DNA of 17,671 nucleotides from Caryophanales bacterium UBA7476 (GCA_002477275.1 DLOU01000039.1:1-17671), one strand, 5' to 3'. Shown: positions 6,757 through 14,724, numbered from the stretch's first letter. Made by a program: numbers and translations. The notes: generated by a model not told the origin, from the sequence alone.

Positions 6757-8189
6757 TGTATAAAGTTACAATTGGACTTGAAGTTCATTGCGAGCTTGAG
6801 TCAAATACTAAAAACTTCTCACCAGCACCAAATGGATATACAAACTTTCCAAATGAACATGTTGCAACAGTTGATTTAGGACTTCCTGGAATACTTCCAG
6901 TACCAAATAAATTTGCTTGTCGCCAAGCTCTTCTTACTGCTCAAGCATTAAATTGTGAAAATCCAAATGAAGTTATTTTTGACAGAAAAAATTACTTTTA
7001 TGCAGATCTTCCTAAAGGATATCAAATAACTCAAAATACTAAACCAATGGGTATTAATGGTTATTTAGATATTATGGTTGATGGAAAAATTAAAAGAGTA
7101 GATATTCATGATTTACACTTAGAAGAAGATACTGCTTCACTTGATCATAATACTGGATATTCTTTAATAGATTATAACAGAAGTGGAGTACCACTTATGG
7201 AAATAGTTACTGAACCTTGTATGCATTCTGCAGATGAAGCTGTAACATTCCTTGAAGATTTAAGAGATGTATTCTTATATTTAGGAGTTTCAGAAGCTCG
7301 AAGTGATAAAGGTGAAATGAGATGTGATGTTAATATTTCACTTAATAAAGAAGGGGATTCTCTTCTTGGTACTAAAGTTGAAATGAAAAACATCAATGCA
7401 TTCTACAATGTTAGAGCTGCTATTGAATATGAAATAAAAAGACAAAGTGAACTTTTGGATAAAGGTGAAAAAGTAGTTCAAGAAACAAGAAGAATTGCTG
7501 ATGATGGAAAAACTTATCCAATGAGAAAGAAAGTTGATGCAATAGATTATAAATATTTTATTGAACCTAATATTCCATCAACACCACTTTCTAAAGAATA
7601 TTTAGATGAAATAAGAAGTACACTTCCAGTTTTAAAACTTGATAGATATTTAAAATATATAGAACTAGGATTAACAGAAGAAGATGCTAAAACACTTTCA
7701 AAAAATAGAAAAGTTTCTGATTATTTTGAAGAAGTTATAAAAAATAGTGACGTTTCAGTTGCTACTCAATTTATGACTACAGCAATTCTATCTACATTAA
7801 ATAAATTAGAAATAGATATTGATGAATTATTTATTAAGCCAGATATGCTTTCTGTTTTAGTAGATAAAGTTAAAAATAATGAAATGAGTTTAGATCAAGC
7901 TAAAAAATTATTATATAAGGCAATAGACGAGAAAAAAGATCCTAGAGAATTAATAGAAAAAGAAAATTTACATCAGATAAATGATGACGAAGAACTTACA
8001 AAAATAATAAATGATTTAATGGATAATAATCCTGAACAAATGAGACAATATATAGAAGAAGATAATAAAGCTATTGTAAACTTCTTTATAGGTCAAACAA
8101 TGAAAACTACAAATAGACAGGCTAATCCAAATAAATCACTTGAAATAATTAAGAGAGAACTTGAAAGGAGAAAAAATGATGGCAAATAA
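6756..8189 (+). CDS. gatB: Asp/Glu-tRNA amidotransferase subunit B
   Basis: Protein of 477 residues, full length for GatB. It is the kinase and transamidase subunit: it activates the side chain of misacylated Asp or Glu on tRNA with ATP and accepts ammonia from GatA. Family marks are the opening TIGLEVHCEL, FDRKNYFYADLPKGYQIT (about residues 74-91), DHNTGYSLIDYNRSGVPLMEIVTEP, and KGEMRCDVNISL. The C-terminal 140 or so residues form the helical GatB/YqeY tail that contacts the tRNA elbow (DQAKKLL... and ...FFIGQTMKTTNRQANP). The start overlaps the gatA stop by one base (TAATG) with GGTGA upstream. Its end overlaps aspS by 14 bases. Confidence 0.95.
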   Translation: MYKVTIGLEVHCELESNTKNFSPAPNGYTNFPNEHVATVDLGLPGILPVPNKFACRQALLTAQALNCENPNEVIFDRKNYFYADLPKGYQITQNTKPMGINGYLDIMVDGKIKRVDIHDLHLEEDTASLDHNTGYSLIDYNRSGVPLMEIVTEPCMHSADEAVTFLEDLRDVFLYLGVSEARSDKGEMRCDVNISLNKEGDSLLGTKVEMKNINAFYNVRAAIEYEIKRQSELLDKGEKVVQETRRIADDGKTYPMRKKVDAIDYKYFIEPNIPSTPLSKEYLDEIRSTLPVLKLDRYLKYIELGLTEEDAKTLSKNRKVSDYFEEVIKNSDVSVATQFMTTAILSTLNKLEIDIDELFIKPDMLSVLVDKVKNNEMSLDQAKKLLYKAIDEKKDPRELIEKENLHQINDDEELTKIINDLMDNNPEQMRQYIEEDNKAIVNFFIGQTMKTTNRQANPNKSLEIIKRELERRKNDGK

Positions 8190-9921
8190 ATATAGAAATC
8201 ATTATATTAATGAATTAAATGAACAAGTAGGTAAAGAAGTTAGAGTTGCTGGATTTGTTGAAAATATTAGAGATCATGGTGGAGTAATATTTGTTGATGT
8301 TAGAGATTTTACAGGTGTTATTCAAGTTGTATCAAATGATGATAGTATTTTTGATGGAATAACTCGTGAATCTAGTATTACTATTTTAGGTACTATTAGA
8401 GAAAGAAATGAAGATGATTACAATGATAAAATTGAAACTGGTAAGATTGAACTTTTAGTTAGTAGTTTAGAAGTATTAGGAAAGGCTAAAAATGTTCTTC
8501 CTTTTGAAGTACAGACTTCAACTAATGTTAGTGAGGATGTTAGACTTAAATATAGATATTTAGATATGAGAAATACTAAAGTTTTAAATAATATTTTATT
8601 TAGAACAAAAGTATATGATTTTATGAGAAGTCTAATGAAAGAAGATGGGTTTACTGAAATACAAACTCCAATTCTTACAGCTTCTTCTCCAGAAGGTGCT
8701 AGAGATTTCATAGTACCAAGTCGTAAATTTCATGGAAAGTTTTATGCACTTCCTCAAGCTCCACAACAATTTAAACAATTATTAATGTGTGGTGGAATTG
8801 ATAAATATTTCCAAATTGCTCCTTGTTTTAGAGATGAAGATGCAAGAAGTGATCGTGTTTATGGGGAATTCTATCAATTGGATTTTGAAATGGCTTTTGC
8901 TGAAGAAGACGATGTAATTAGAGTTGGAGAAAAAATATTTAGTGAAGTATTTAAGAAATTTGGTAATGGTAAAAAAGTAAGTAGTACTCCATTTGAAAGA
9001 ATTTCTTATAGGGAATCAATGAGAAGATTTGGTACTGATAAACCAGATTTAAGAAACCCTTTAGAACTAATAGATTTAACTGATGTATTTGAAGAAACTA
9101 CATTTAGACCATTTAAAGGAGTTACAGTACTTGGTATTACAGTAGATGATATTGCATCTAAATCAAATTCTTGGTTTAATGAACTAGTTGATTATGCTAA
9201 AACTATTGGTATGCCTGGAATTGGTTACTTTAAAGTAAATGATGATATGAGTTTTGCTGGACCTATTGATAAATTTTTATCTGAAGACGAAAGAGAAGAT
9301 TTAATTGAAGTAGGTAAACTTAAACCAGGAAGTGTTATATTCTTTATTGCTGATAGATCTAATGCATATGATTATGCTTCTAAGATTCGTGATGAATTAG
9401 GTAGAAAATCAGATTTAATAGATAAAGATGAATTTAGATTCTGCATTATTAATGACTTCCCAATGTATGAATTTTCTAAAGAAGAAGATAAATATATATT
9501 TATGCACAACCCATTCTCTATGCCAAAAGGTGGACTTGATGCATTTAAGAAAGATCCAGAAGAAATACTTGCTTACCAATTTGATTTTGTATGTAATGGT
9601 ATTGAAATGGCAAGTGGTGCTGTTAGAAATCATGATATTGAAATCATGAAGAAAGCATTTGATGTTGTTGGATATGATGAATCAGAAATAGAAAAGAGAT
9701 TTAAAGCACTTTATGAAGCATTTAAATATGGAGCACCACCACATGCTGGTATGGCTCCTGGTATTGATAGAATGCTTATGCTTTTACTAGATCAAGATTC
9801 TATTCGTGAAACAATTGCATTCCCACTTAATGCAAACGGTGGAGATAATTTAATGCAAGCACCAAGTGAAATAACAGAAATGCAACTTAGAGAAGCACAT
9901 ATTAAAGTTAGAGATAAATAA
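8176..9921 (+). CDS. aspS: Aspartyl-tRNA synthetase, bacterial type, probably non-discriminating
   Basis: Protein of 581 residues, a class II synthetase with N-terminal OB-fold anticodon domain (1-110), catalytic core and the bacterial GAD insertion (roughly 285-410). Motif 1 region: TPILTASSPEGARDF. Motif 2: FRDED at 218-222, followed by RSDRVYGEFYQLD rather than the commoner RADRQPEFTQ. Motif 3: GMAPGIDRMLMLL, G529-R532. It charges tRNA(Asp), and in this operon most likely also tRNA(Asn), giving the substrate for GatCAB. H34 in RDHGG matches the His found in non-discriminating AspRS, where strict enzymes often have Leu. Start at ATG 8176 (or the next codon, 8179) is set by AAAGGAG at 8164-8170; a TTG at 8161 would lie on the ribosome site. 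It overlaps gatB by 14 bases. No terminator follows. Confidence 0.94.
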   Translation: MMANKYRNHYINELNEQVGKEVRVAGFVENIRDHGGVIFVDVRDFTGVIQVVSNDDSIFDGITRESSITILGTIRERNEDDYNDKIETGKIELLVSSLEVLGKAKNVLPFEVQTSTNVSEDVRLKYRYLDMRNTKVLNNILFRTKVYDFMRSLMKEDGFTEIQTPILTASSPEGARDFIVPSRKFHGKFYALPQAPQQFKQLLMCGGIDKYFQIAPCFRDEDARSDRVYGEFYQLDFEMAFAEEDDVIRVGEKIFSEVFKKFGNGKKVSSTPFERISYRESMRRFGTDKPDLRNPLELIDLTDVFEETTFRPFKGVTVLGITVDDIASKSNSWFNELVDYAKTIGMPGIGYFKVNDDMSFAGPIDKFLSEDEREDLIEVGKLKPGSVIFFIADRSNAYDYASKIRDELGRKSDLIDKDEFRFCIINDFPMYEFSKEEDKYIFMHNPFSMPKGGLDAFKKDPEEILAYQFDFVCNGIEMASGAVRNHDIEIMKKAFDVVGYDESEIEKRFKALYEAFKYGAPPHAGMAPGIDRMLMLLLDQDSIRETIAFPLNANGGDNLMQAPSEITEMQLREAHIKVRDK

Positions 9922-9929
9922 TAAAATAT

Positions 9930-9958
9930 TTGATAAAAGAAATAAACTATGATATTAT
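9930..9958 (+). promoter_or_regulatory. Promoter of the structured RNA downstream of aspS
   Basis: TTGATA (9930-9935), a 17-base spacer ending in TGA, then TATTAT (9953-9958). Each box is one mismatch from consensus and there is a TGn extension. Transcription would start near 9965. No open reading frame with a ribosome site begins within the next 300 bases. Confidence 0.65.
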
Positions 9959-9964
9959 GTATGT

Positions 9965-10230
9965 AGATGAGGTAATTCTCATAAAATAAAAAAGGATACG
10001 TTTGATTCAGGACCAAGCGTAATCCCTTAGGGGTACATCTGAAATAAGCTAATGCTTAAATCAGATGTTTTTTATCTAATAATTAGTATAATTACTATTA
10101 CTAGTAAAAGTAGTATTATTAAAAATAGAGGATATTCTCTTTTTGTCATAGTACCACGACCTTTCTTATTAAGTTCAACCGAACCTAAAGAAAGGAAAAC
10201 ACCTGATGTATTTCAAACGTATCCAAGTAT
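9965..10230 (+). ncRNA. Candidate multi-branched structured RNA, family unknown
   Basis: This non-coding stretch folds into a closed, branched shape. The closing helix pairs GGATACGTTTGA (9994-10005) with TCAAACGTATCC (10213-10224), 12 perfect bp about 207 bases apart. It continues inward as TCAGG (10007-10011) with CCTGA (10202-10206). Inside are local hairpins: ATCCC/GGGGT (10022-10034), ACATCTGA/TCAGATGT (10035-10068, with inner AAGC/GCTT), an AT-rich arm closed by TAATAAT/ATTATTA (10077-10121), AGAG/CTCT (10127-10140), and CCTTTCTT/AAGAAAGG (10160-10195) capped by GTTC-AACC-GAAC. A short hairpin ATGAG/CTCAT (9967-9982) precedes it. I looked for and did not find RNase P core bases, a tmRNA tag, SRP loop bases, a T-box or riboswitch cores known to me. 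Ends are approximate. The rest of the 410-base gap, 10231-10332, holds a 3' hairpin and the next promoter. Confidence 0.62.
10035..10073 (+). terminator. Terminator-like hairpin inside the structured RNA
   Basis: ACATCTGA (10035-10042) pairs with TCAGATGT (10061-10068), with AAGC/GCTT inside, and six T follow (10068-10073). Taken alone this is a good intrinsic terminator and would give a short RNA of about 110 bases. Within the larger fold it is one branch. Which role it has cannot be settled by reading. Confidence 0.5.
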
Positions 10231-10240
10231 ATATAATAAC

Positions 10241-10268
10241 AAACGTTCGACTTGCAATCAAGCGTTTT
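10241..10268 (+). terminator. Weak 3' hairpin after the structured RNA
   Basis: AAACG (10241-10245) and CTTG (10251-10254) pair with CAAG (10259-10262) and CGTTT (10263-10267), with a five-base bulge TTCGA. Only four T follow, so it is at best a weak terminator; it may instead be an RNA 3' structure. Confidence 0.3.
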
Positions 10269-10278
10269 CGTGAAAAAT

Positions 10279-10306
10279 TTGAAAAATAATATGCATATGA
10301 TATAAT
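10279..10306 (+). promoter_or_regulatory. Promoter of the metallophosphoesterase gene
   Basis: TTGAAA (10279-10284), 16 bases ending in TGA, then TATAAT (10301-10306). The perfect extended -10 makes this a strong candidate. The leader would be about 20 bases. Confidence 0.7.
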
Positions 10307-10332
10307 GATTAAATCATAAAGGGAAATGTGAA

Positions 10333-11202
10333 ATGAAAATAAATATTAAACAAGTTGGAGATATACATTTTAATGATGCTTTTTCAAAAAAAAAATTATA
10401 TAGGCTTGAAAATGTATTATTTAGTGATAAAACAGATTATATTATATTTACTGGCGATATCATTGATTCTTGTGATGTAGTTAAAGATAAAAAACTAAGA
10501 AAAGTTTTAGTTAATTGGTTTAAAGAATTAAGTGAAAAGACTCATATAATTATTGAACTAGGTAATCATGATATTTCTAAATCTTATGATAATAGAAAAA
10601 GTTGGACAACTGATAATGATGTAAGCTTTTGGGAAGAAATATCTAAAATTAATGGTATTACTTTTTTACCTAATGATAATTTTTATAAAGATAAAAATAT
10701 TTATGTAACTGGTATTAATCCTTCACTTTATTATTATGAGAATAAAAATCTAAAAGAAAGTAAAAATGATATTATATATACTTTGAAACATGATAATAAG
10801 TATTTTAGCCATTTAGATTCTAATAAATTAAATATATTTGTTTGTCATTCGCCAATTCATATGTCCGATAAAGAAGTAATTAAATATATACATGAATTTG
10901 ATTTAATTTTGTCAGGTCATATGCATAATGGATTAGTGCTACCTTTTATGGAGAAAATATTTCCAAGAAATAGAGGGATAATTAGTCCTTTAAAAACATT
11001 TTTTCCAGATAATGCTAGAGGTATAAAAAATATCAAATATAATGATAAGACTGTAAAACTTGTTGTTACGGGTGGAGTTACTAAGTTTTCAACAAGTCAT
11101 GGCTTTGTAAAAAAATTAAATAGATTTTATCCCAGTGTTTTTGAAGAAATAACATATGATACAATTGATAAAAGTATAAAAGTAAAAACTTTAAATTTAT
11201 AA
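10333..11202 (+). CDS. Calcineurin-like metallophosphoesterase
   Basis: Protein of 289 residues with the full set of metal-binding blocks of the family: D10-I-H12, G41-D42-x2-D45, G77-N78-H79-D80, H172 in CHSPIH and G195-H196-x-H198. These bind two metal ions and hydrolyse phosphoester bonds; substrates in the family range from cyclic nucleotides to nucleotide sugars and phosphoproteins, so the substrate here is unknown. There is no signal peptide or membrane segment, which suggests a cytoplasmic or loosely membrane-associated enzyme. Start ATG 10333; the upstream GGGAAATGTGA is only a moderate ribosome site. It has its own promoter and terminator and so is monocistronic. Confidence 0.87.
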   Translation: MKINIKQVGDIHFNDAFSKKKLYRLENVLFSDKTDYIIFTGDIIDSCDVVKDKKLRKVLVNWFKELSEKTHIIIELGNHDISKSYDNRKSWTTDNDVSFWEEISKINGITFLPNDNFYKDKNIYVTGINPSLYYYENKNLKESKNDIIYTLKHDNKYFSHLDSNKLNIFVCHSPIHMSDKEVIKYIHEFDLILSGHMHNGLVLPFMEKIFPRNRGIISPLKTFFPDNARGIKNIKYNDKTVKLVVTGGVTKFSTSHGFVKKLNRFYPSVFEEITYDTIDKSIKVKTLNL

Positions 11203-11203
11203 G

Positions 11204-11238
11204 AAATCAGTGTAAATATCTTCAGCATTGATTTTTTT
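11204..11238 (+). terminator. Terminator of the metallophosphoesterase gene
   Basis: AAATCAGTG (11204-11212) pairs with CATTGATTT (11226-11234) over 9 bp with one G-T step, followed by T to 11238. The 3' arm also supplies the -35 box of the next promoter. Confidence 0.7.
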
Positions 11239-11256
11239 CCTTTTTTGTGATATAAT
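11228..11256 (+). promoter_or_regulatory. Promoter of the HEINH lipoprotein gene
   Basis: TTGATT (11228-11233), 17 bases ending in TGA, then TATAAT (11251-11256). It gives a start near 11263 and a leader of about 16 bases, which supports ATG 11279 as the true start. Its -35 overlaps the upstream terminator. Confidence 0.72.
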
Positions 11257-11278
11257 TAGCGCATATTTGGGGGTTAAT

Positions 11279-12910
11279 ATGTTAAATTTAAAGAATTTAA
11301 AAAATCTAAAATTAAGATTTTTACCGTTTTTAGTTGCAGGAACAATGTCATTTTCACTTGCTTCTTGTGTGAGTCAAGAAAATGATAAAGTAGAGTTAGA
11401 TAGCGCAAATGATAAAGTTGTAGAAACTCTATATGAAGAAGAAAAAGAAGAGGAAAATGAATATCAAAAGTTTATTGATTATAACAATTCGATAGAACCA
11501 GATTATAATCATAATGAGTTTTATCCAACAATTGAAGATGTAAAAAAGCAAGATAACTTTTTTCATAATGATAACGAATGTACATATGAATTTGATGGAA
11601 ATGTAGATGGTTTAGTTTTTGATATTATTGATAAATCAAAAAGTTTTATGAAAAATAATGAAACAATTAAGTATTCTGATGGCACAACTGATACTTTGCA
11701 AACTTTCGATTATGATCTTGAAATTAAATATAATTATATAAAAGAATATTTAATTAGGTACCTAAATAAAATAACAAAATCAGATTATCGTTTATCTGAT
11801 GAAGAAAAAAAAGCAATAAATGAAGATATTTGTAGAATAAAAGATATTGTTATTTTATTTGCAAGACCTAAAGATTGTTTAGCTTGTTTTGATACAGATT
11901 TAAATGCAATCATCATAAATGAAGAACTGATTGAAAATGATTATGGTGTAAGTTATTATTGGAAAGAACTAGAACCAATTATTAATCATGAGATAAATCA
12001 TGCAAGACAATATTCATGTGAACATAGAAAATTTAAAGTAATTGGTTCGATTAACAAAGAAGAACATATTCCATTTCTTATGGAATCATCTGCTGAATCA
12101 TATTTAAAAAATAAGGTATATAATGATAGTATTCTTTACTCAGACTATGATTACAATTATTATTTTGAGAGAATGGATGAGGCATTTATACTTTTACTTG
12201 GATTATGTCACGAAGGTGGAGATATTGATAATTATTATGATTCTATTTTTGAAAGTGATTTAGATAAATTTTATAAATTTTGTGGTGCTGAAACTGAAAA
12301 AGAAAAACTTCAAGTAAATAATATCTTATATTCAATAGATAGTCGTTATGCAAGAAGTGATTTAGGAAGAGAAGAATTTGCTGGAAAATCTTATAGTAAT
12401 GCTGATTTAGAAGTTGGAATTGCATATAGGGTAGAGATTTTTAAATATGTACTAAATAATATGATTAAATATACAACAACTAATGATTTTAGTTTAGAAG
12501 ACAATGTTTTACTTTTTAATATAGTAAAAAACTATGTTGTTTCAGATATTTATAATTCAGATATTTATGAATCAGATCCTAACTGTTCTAAAATAGAGGA
12601 GTTAGAAAAGAATTATAGAGATTTTATATGTGAGTATTACAATCTAACATTAGATGAATTAAATGATTTTGAAGAGAAAGAAGCTAGGACAAAATATGAT
12701 TCAACAATACAAAGTGATTTATATGAACTTCAAAAAATTAGTCTTGAAATTAATAAGAAAAATCTTTTGTCAACTCATGCTCAGATATTTATGGATAAAT
12801 TTCCACTATTATATCCAATTTTAGATTCAAGATTCTTATATATGGATAGTTATAATGAGTATAGTGAGAAAGTTAATACAGATAATAAAGAATTAGTTTT
12901 AACAAAATAG
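11279..12910 (+). CDS. Surface lipoprotein with HExxH zinc-metalloprotease motif
   Basis: Protein of 543 residues. It begins with a basic stretch, a hydrophobic segment (about 14-28) and lipobox L27-A-S-C30, so it should be lipid-anchored outside the membrane. H237-E-I-N-H241 fits the HExxH zinc-protease motif, and E269 and E273 in MESSAES follow at about 30 residues, a gluzincin-like arrangement. The rest is acidic and rich in Tyr, Asp and Asn; residues 31-60 form an acidic linker. I cannot name the family. A protease role is inferred from the motif and has no support from neighbours. ATG 11279 is chosen because GGGGG lies just upstream and the promoter puts the RNA start near 11263; the longer reading from TTG 11228 would begin inside the promoter. 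Monocistronic. Confidence 0.82.
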   Translation: MLNLKNLKNLKLRFLPFLVAGTMSFSLASCVSQENDKVELDSANDKVVETLYEEEKEEENEYQKFIDYNNSIEPDYNHNEFYPTIEDVKKQDNFFHNDNECTYEFDGNVDGLVFDIIDKSKSFMKNNETIKYSDGTTDTLQTFDYDLEIKYNYIKEYLIRYLNKITKSDYRLSDEEKKAINEDICRIKDIVILFARPKDCLACFDTDLNAIIINEELIENDYGVSYYWKELEPIINHEINHARQYSCEHRKFKVIGSINKEEHIPFLMESSAESYLKNKVYNDSILYSDYDYNYYFERMDEAFILLLGLCHEGGDIDNYYDSIFESDLDKFYKFCGAETEKEKLQVNNILYSIDSRYARSDLGREEFAGKSYSNADLEVGIAYRVEIFKYVLNNMIKYTTTNDFSLEDNVLLFNIVKNYVVSDIYNSDIYESDPNCSKIEELEKNYRDFICEYYNLTLDELNDFEEKEARTKYDSTIQSDLYELQKISLEINKKNLLSTHAQIFMDKFPLLYPILDSRFLYMDSYNEYSEKVNTDNKELVLTK

Positions 12911-12917
12911 TTTTTTT

Positions 12918-12944
12918 AATAGGTTAGTTACAACCTATTTTTTT
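12918..12944 (+). terminator. Terminator of the lipoprotein gene
   Basis: AATAGGTT (12918-12925) pairs with AACCTATT (12932-12939) around AGTTAC, followed by T to 12944. On the other strand no T run follows, so it serves the plus strand. The stop of the convergent small gene (12935-12937) lies in its 3' arm. Confidence 0.8.
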
Positions 12945-13240
12945 AATATATTATCTATTTCTTTATCTATAGCATTTTTCATCTTCCTAAGCATTTCAAT
13001 TGTGTCATCTTTAGTATTATTTTTTCCAAAAGTTGCAGCATTATTTTTACCAGTATTTGATATAGTATTATCTTCATTTACAGCTTTATAGAAAGCATTA
13101 GTAGAAATTACTTGTGCAACTAGCATTAACCAGTTTCCAAGGGCATTTTGTTCATTTGCTGTTTTCATATCATCAATTAAGATATAACCTATAGCAACAG
13201 CACTTAATGAAAATAATTTAGGTGAAATATTTTTTTTCAA
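12935..13240 (-). CDS. Small hypothetical membrane protein, TTG start
   Basis: I do not recognise this 101-residue protein. It has two hydrophobic stretches (about residues 8-23 and 33-50) and a charged, Asn-rich second half ending in a helix (about 77-101) rich in Lys and Glu. The start is TTG at 13240: AAGGAG (minus strand, 13247-13252) sits six bases before it and no ATG in frame lies nearby. It stands alone between two terminators, convergent with the lipoprotein gene. It could be a small phage-holin-like or stress membrane protein, but nothing seen supports either. Confidence 0.65.
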   Translation of the reverse strand: MKKNISPKLFSLSAVAIGYILIDDMKTANEQNALGNWLMLVAQVISTNAFYKAVNEDNTISNTGKNNAATFGKNNTKDDTIEMLRKMKNAIDKEIDNILKK

Positions 13241-13275
13241 TTTTAACTCCTTTTTATACTATATGTTTACATAAT

Positions 13276-13310
13276 AAAAAAAACAAAGAATTAAATTAAA
13301 TTTTTCTTTG
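13276..13310 (-). terminator. Terminator of the DUF3419/TPR-MazF unit
   Basis: On the minus strand CAAAGAA pairs with TTCTTTG (arms at 13304-13310 and 13284-13290), then eight T (13276-13283). The stop codon of the TPR-MazF gene (13296-13298) is in the loop. Confidence 0.72.
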
Positions 13311-14714
13311 CTTTTTTAAATGTTTAGATATTCTTTTTGTTGATGGTGAATATCCTTCTATATAGGTGTTATTTTCACCAGCATATTTTTTTAACATATC
13401 TTCTAATTTTAATAATTCATCTTTATCCATTCTTTCTTTAAAAACAATATCATTATCTTTTGAAATTCTTTCAAATAGAGCAAATGTATTTGAATATGGC
13501 AAGAATGCACATATATATTCATTATCAAGTTCTTTTAAAATTACATATCTTTTTTTATCAGTCTCTATTATGATACCTATTTTATCTTTTATTCTATATC
13601 TTTCATCAATACTATTTAGTATTTCATTTATATTTTCTTCATTTATTTCTAATTTAGAGAGCATAGGCTTTTTTTTATTTTTTGTTATTGGTATTTTATT
13701 TGTTACTATATATTTTTCTTTTTGCTTATCAACTTCTATTAATTCATAACTATCATGATTAATACTTAAAACAAAATACTTTTTATGTAATTTTGTATTA
13801 TTATCTCTATATAAAATAATATTATGTCTTTGTATATCCATCTTCTTCATAAAATCTAATATAAAGTCCGATGAATTTTCAAGTTCAACTTTATTATTAC
13901 AGATTATTGAGATATAAAAATTATAAAATATATCATTTAATTCTTCTACATTTATTCGTTCTACGACATTTTTAATTTTATTCTTATCAAAAATAAAAAA
14001 ATCATTTCTAAGAGATGAATCCTTTTTTAAATTAAGATATTTATTTTTAGAAATTACTATTTTATTGTTTTTAATCTTTGTTGTAAGTGGTATACCATAT
14101 ATTTTACTTTTTTCTATTTTCCAAATTAAAATAGGCCTTCTTTCTCTTTTTTTATCCTTTTTTTCTAATCCTTTATTATCATATACATATACTATATCTC
14201 CAACAGAAAGAGTATAACCTTTTTCTAAAAAATCACTAAAATTTAAACTTAAGAAACATCCTGTTTCATTATGCTTTTTAATTCTTTCCATATATTCTTT
14301 TATTATAATAAGTTTTTTACTTGAATCTGGAGCATTATTAATATATTCATTAAACCAATATGTAGAATTTTCATAGTCTCCCTTTTTATAACATTCTATT
14401 GCTGCTAAAAAAAAGTTTTCTTTGTTATCACACTTAAGATTAAAAATACTGTTATTATCATTTCTTTTTAGATATATATAAATTAATTCTTCTAAGTAAA
14501 AAGGTTTTTTATTATATATTTGTTTTAATACTTCAATTTTTTCTTCTTCTTTATTTAACATTTCCAGTGTATATAAATATATATTTATTATTTCGAAATC
14601 AATAGTTCTAATATTTTTTGTTTTTAATTTTTCTTTGAACAGATCATAAATTTTCACAAAATTATTATCATTATATGCTAATTTTATATTTAAACAAAAT
14701 TCATTCCTAGTCAT
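13296..14714 (-). CDS. TPR-like N-terminus fused to a MazF/PemK-like barrel and C-terminal domain
   Basis: Protein of 472 residues. Residues 1-145 are helical with TPR-like spacing (for example AAIECYKKGDYENSTYWFNEY). Residues 168-275 follow the MazF/PemK fold: VGDIVYVY, R193-P-I-L-I, IPLTT with T211-T212, a D-S-S-L-R strand at 232-236, and a DKNKIKNVVERI segment. In MazF/EndoA ribonucleases an Arg before Pro and a Thr in the matching strand are catalytic; both positions are kept here. Residues 300-472 are unassigned, perhaps another beta-rich domain, with a very basic tail. No small antitoxin gene is adjacent, so a classic toxin-antitoxin pair is not supported. I chose ATG 14714 because GGTGA sits four bases upstream; a start at 14747 would overlap the previous gene and has none. 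It lies ten bases after the DUF3419 gene, in one unit. Confidence 0.72.
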   Translation of the reverse strand: MTRNEFCLNIKLAYNDNNFVKIYDLFKEKLKTKNIRTIDFEIINIYLYTLEMLNKEEEKIEVLKQIYNKKPFYLEELIYIYLKRNDNNSIFNLKCDNKENFFLAAIECYKKGDYENSTYWFNEYINNAPDSSKKLIIIKEYMERIKKHNETGCFLSLNFSDFLEKGYTLSVGDIVYVYDNKGLEKKDKKRERRPILIWKIEKSKIYGIPLTTKIKNNKIVISKNKYLNLKKDSSLRNDFFIFDKNKIKNVVERINVEELNDIFYNFYISIICNNKVELENSSDFILDFMKKMDIQRHNIILYRDNNTKLHKKYFVLSINHDSYELIEVDKQKEKYIVTNKIPITKNKKKPMLSKLEINEENINEILNSIDERYRIKDKIGIIIETDKKRYVILKELDNEYICAFLPYSNTFALFERISKDNDIVFKERMDKDELLKLEDMLKKYAGENNTYIEGYSPSTKRISKHLKKQRKI

Positions 14715-14724
14715 ATTATCACCT

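Noticed and set aside
9792..10016. Minus-strand reading frame overlapping the 3' end of aspS
   Set aside because: It covers conserved aspS codons and the RNA promoter, has no ribosome site, and has no family features.
9978..10034. Purine-riboswitch-like opening (CTCATAAAAT) upstream of the long helix
   Set aside because: The conserved core and loop bases of purine riboswitches are missing, and no purine gene follows.
10229..10240. TATATATAATAA as a second promoter
   Set aside because: No -35 at a fitting distance and no gene at the right spacing; the better promoter for the next gene is at 10279-10306.
10052..10273. 73-residue reading frame after aspS
   Set aside because: No ribosome site, no recognisable protein features, and it runs through hairpins and helices of the proposed RNA.
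13296..14714. Classic type II toxin-antitoxin locus
   Set aside because: The MazF-like domain is inside a large TPR protein, the adjacent gene is a SAM-site protein of 297 residues, and no small antitoxin is present.
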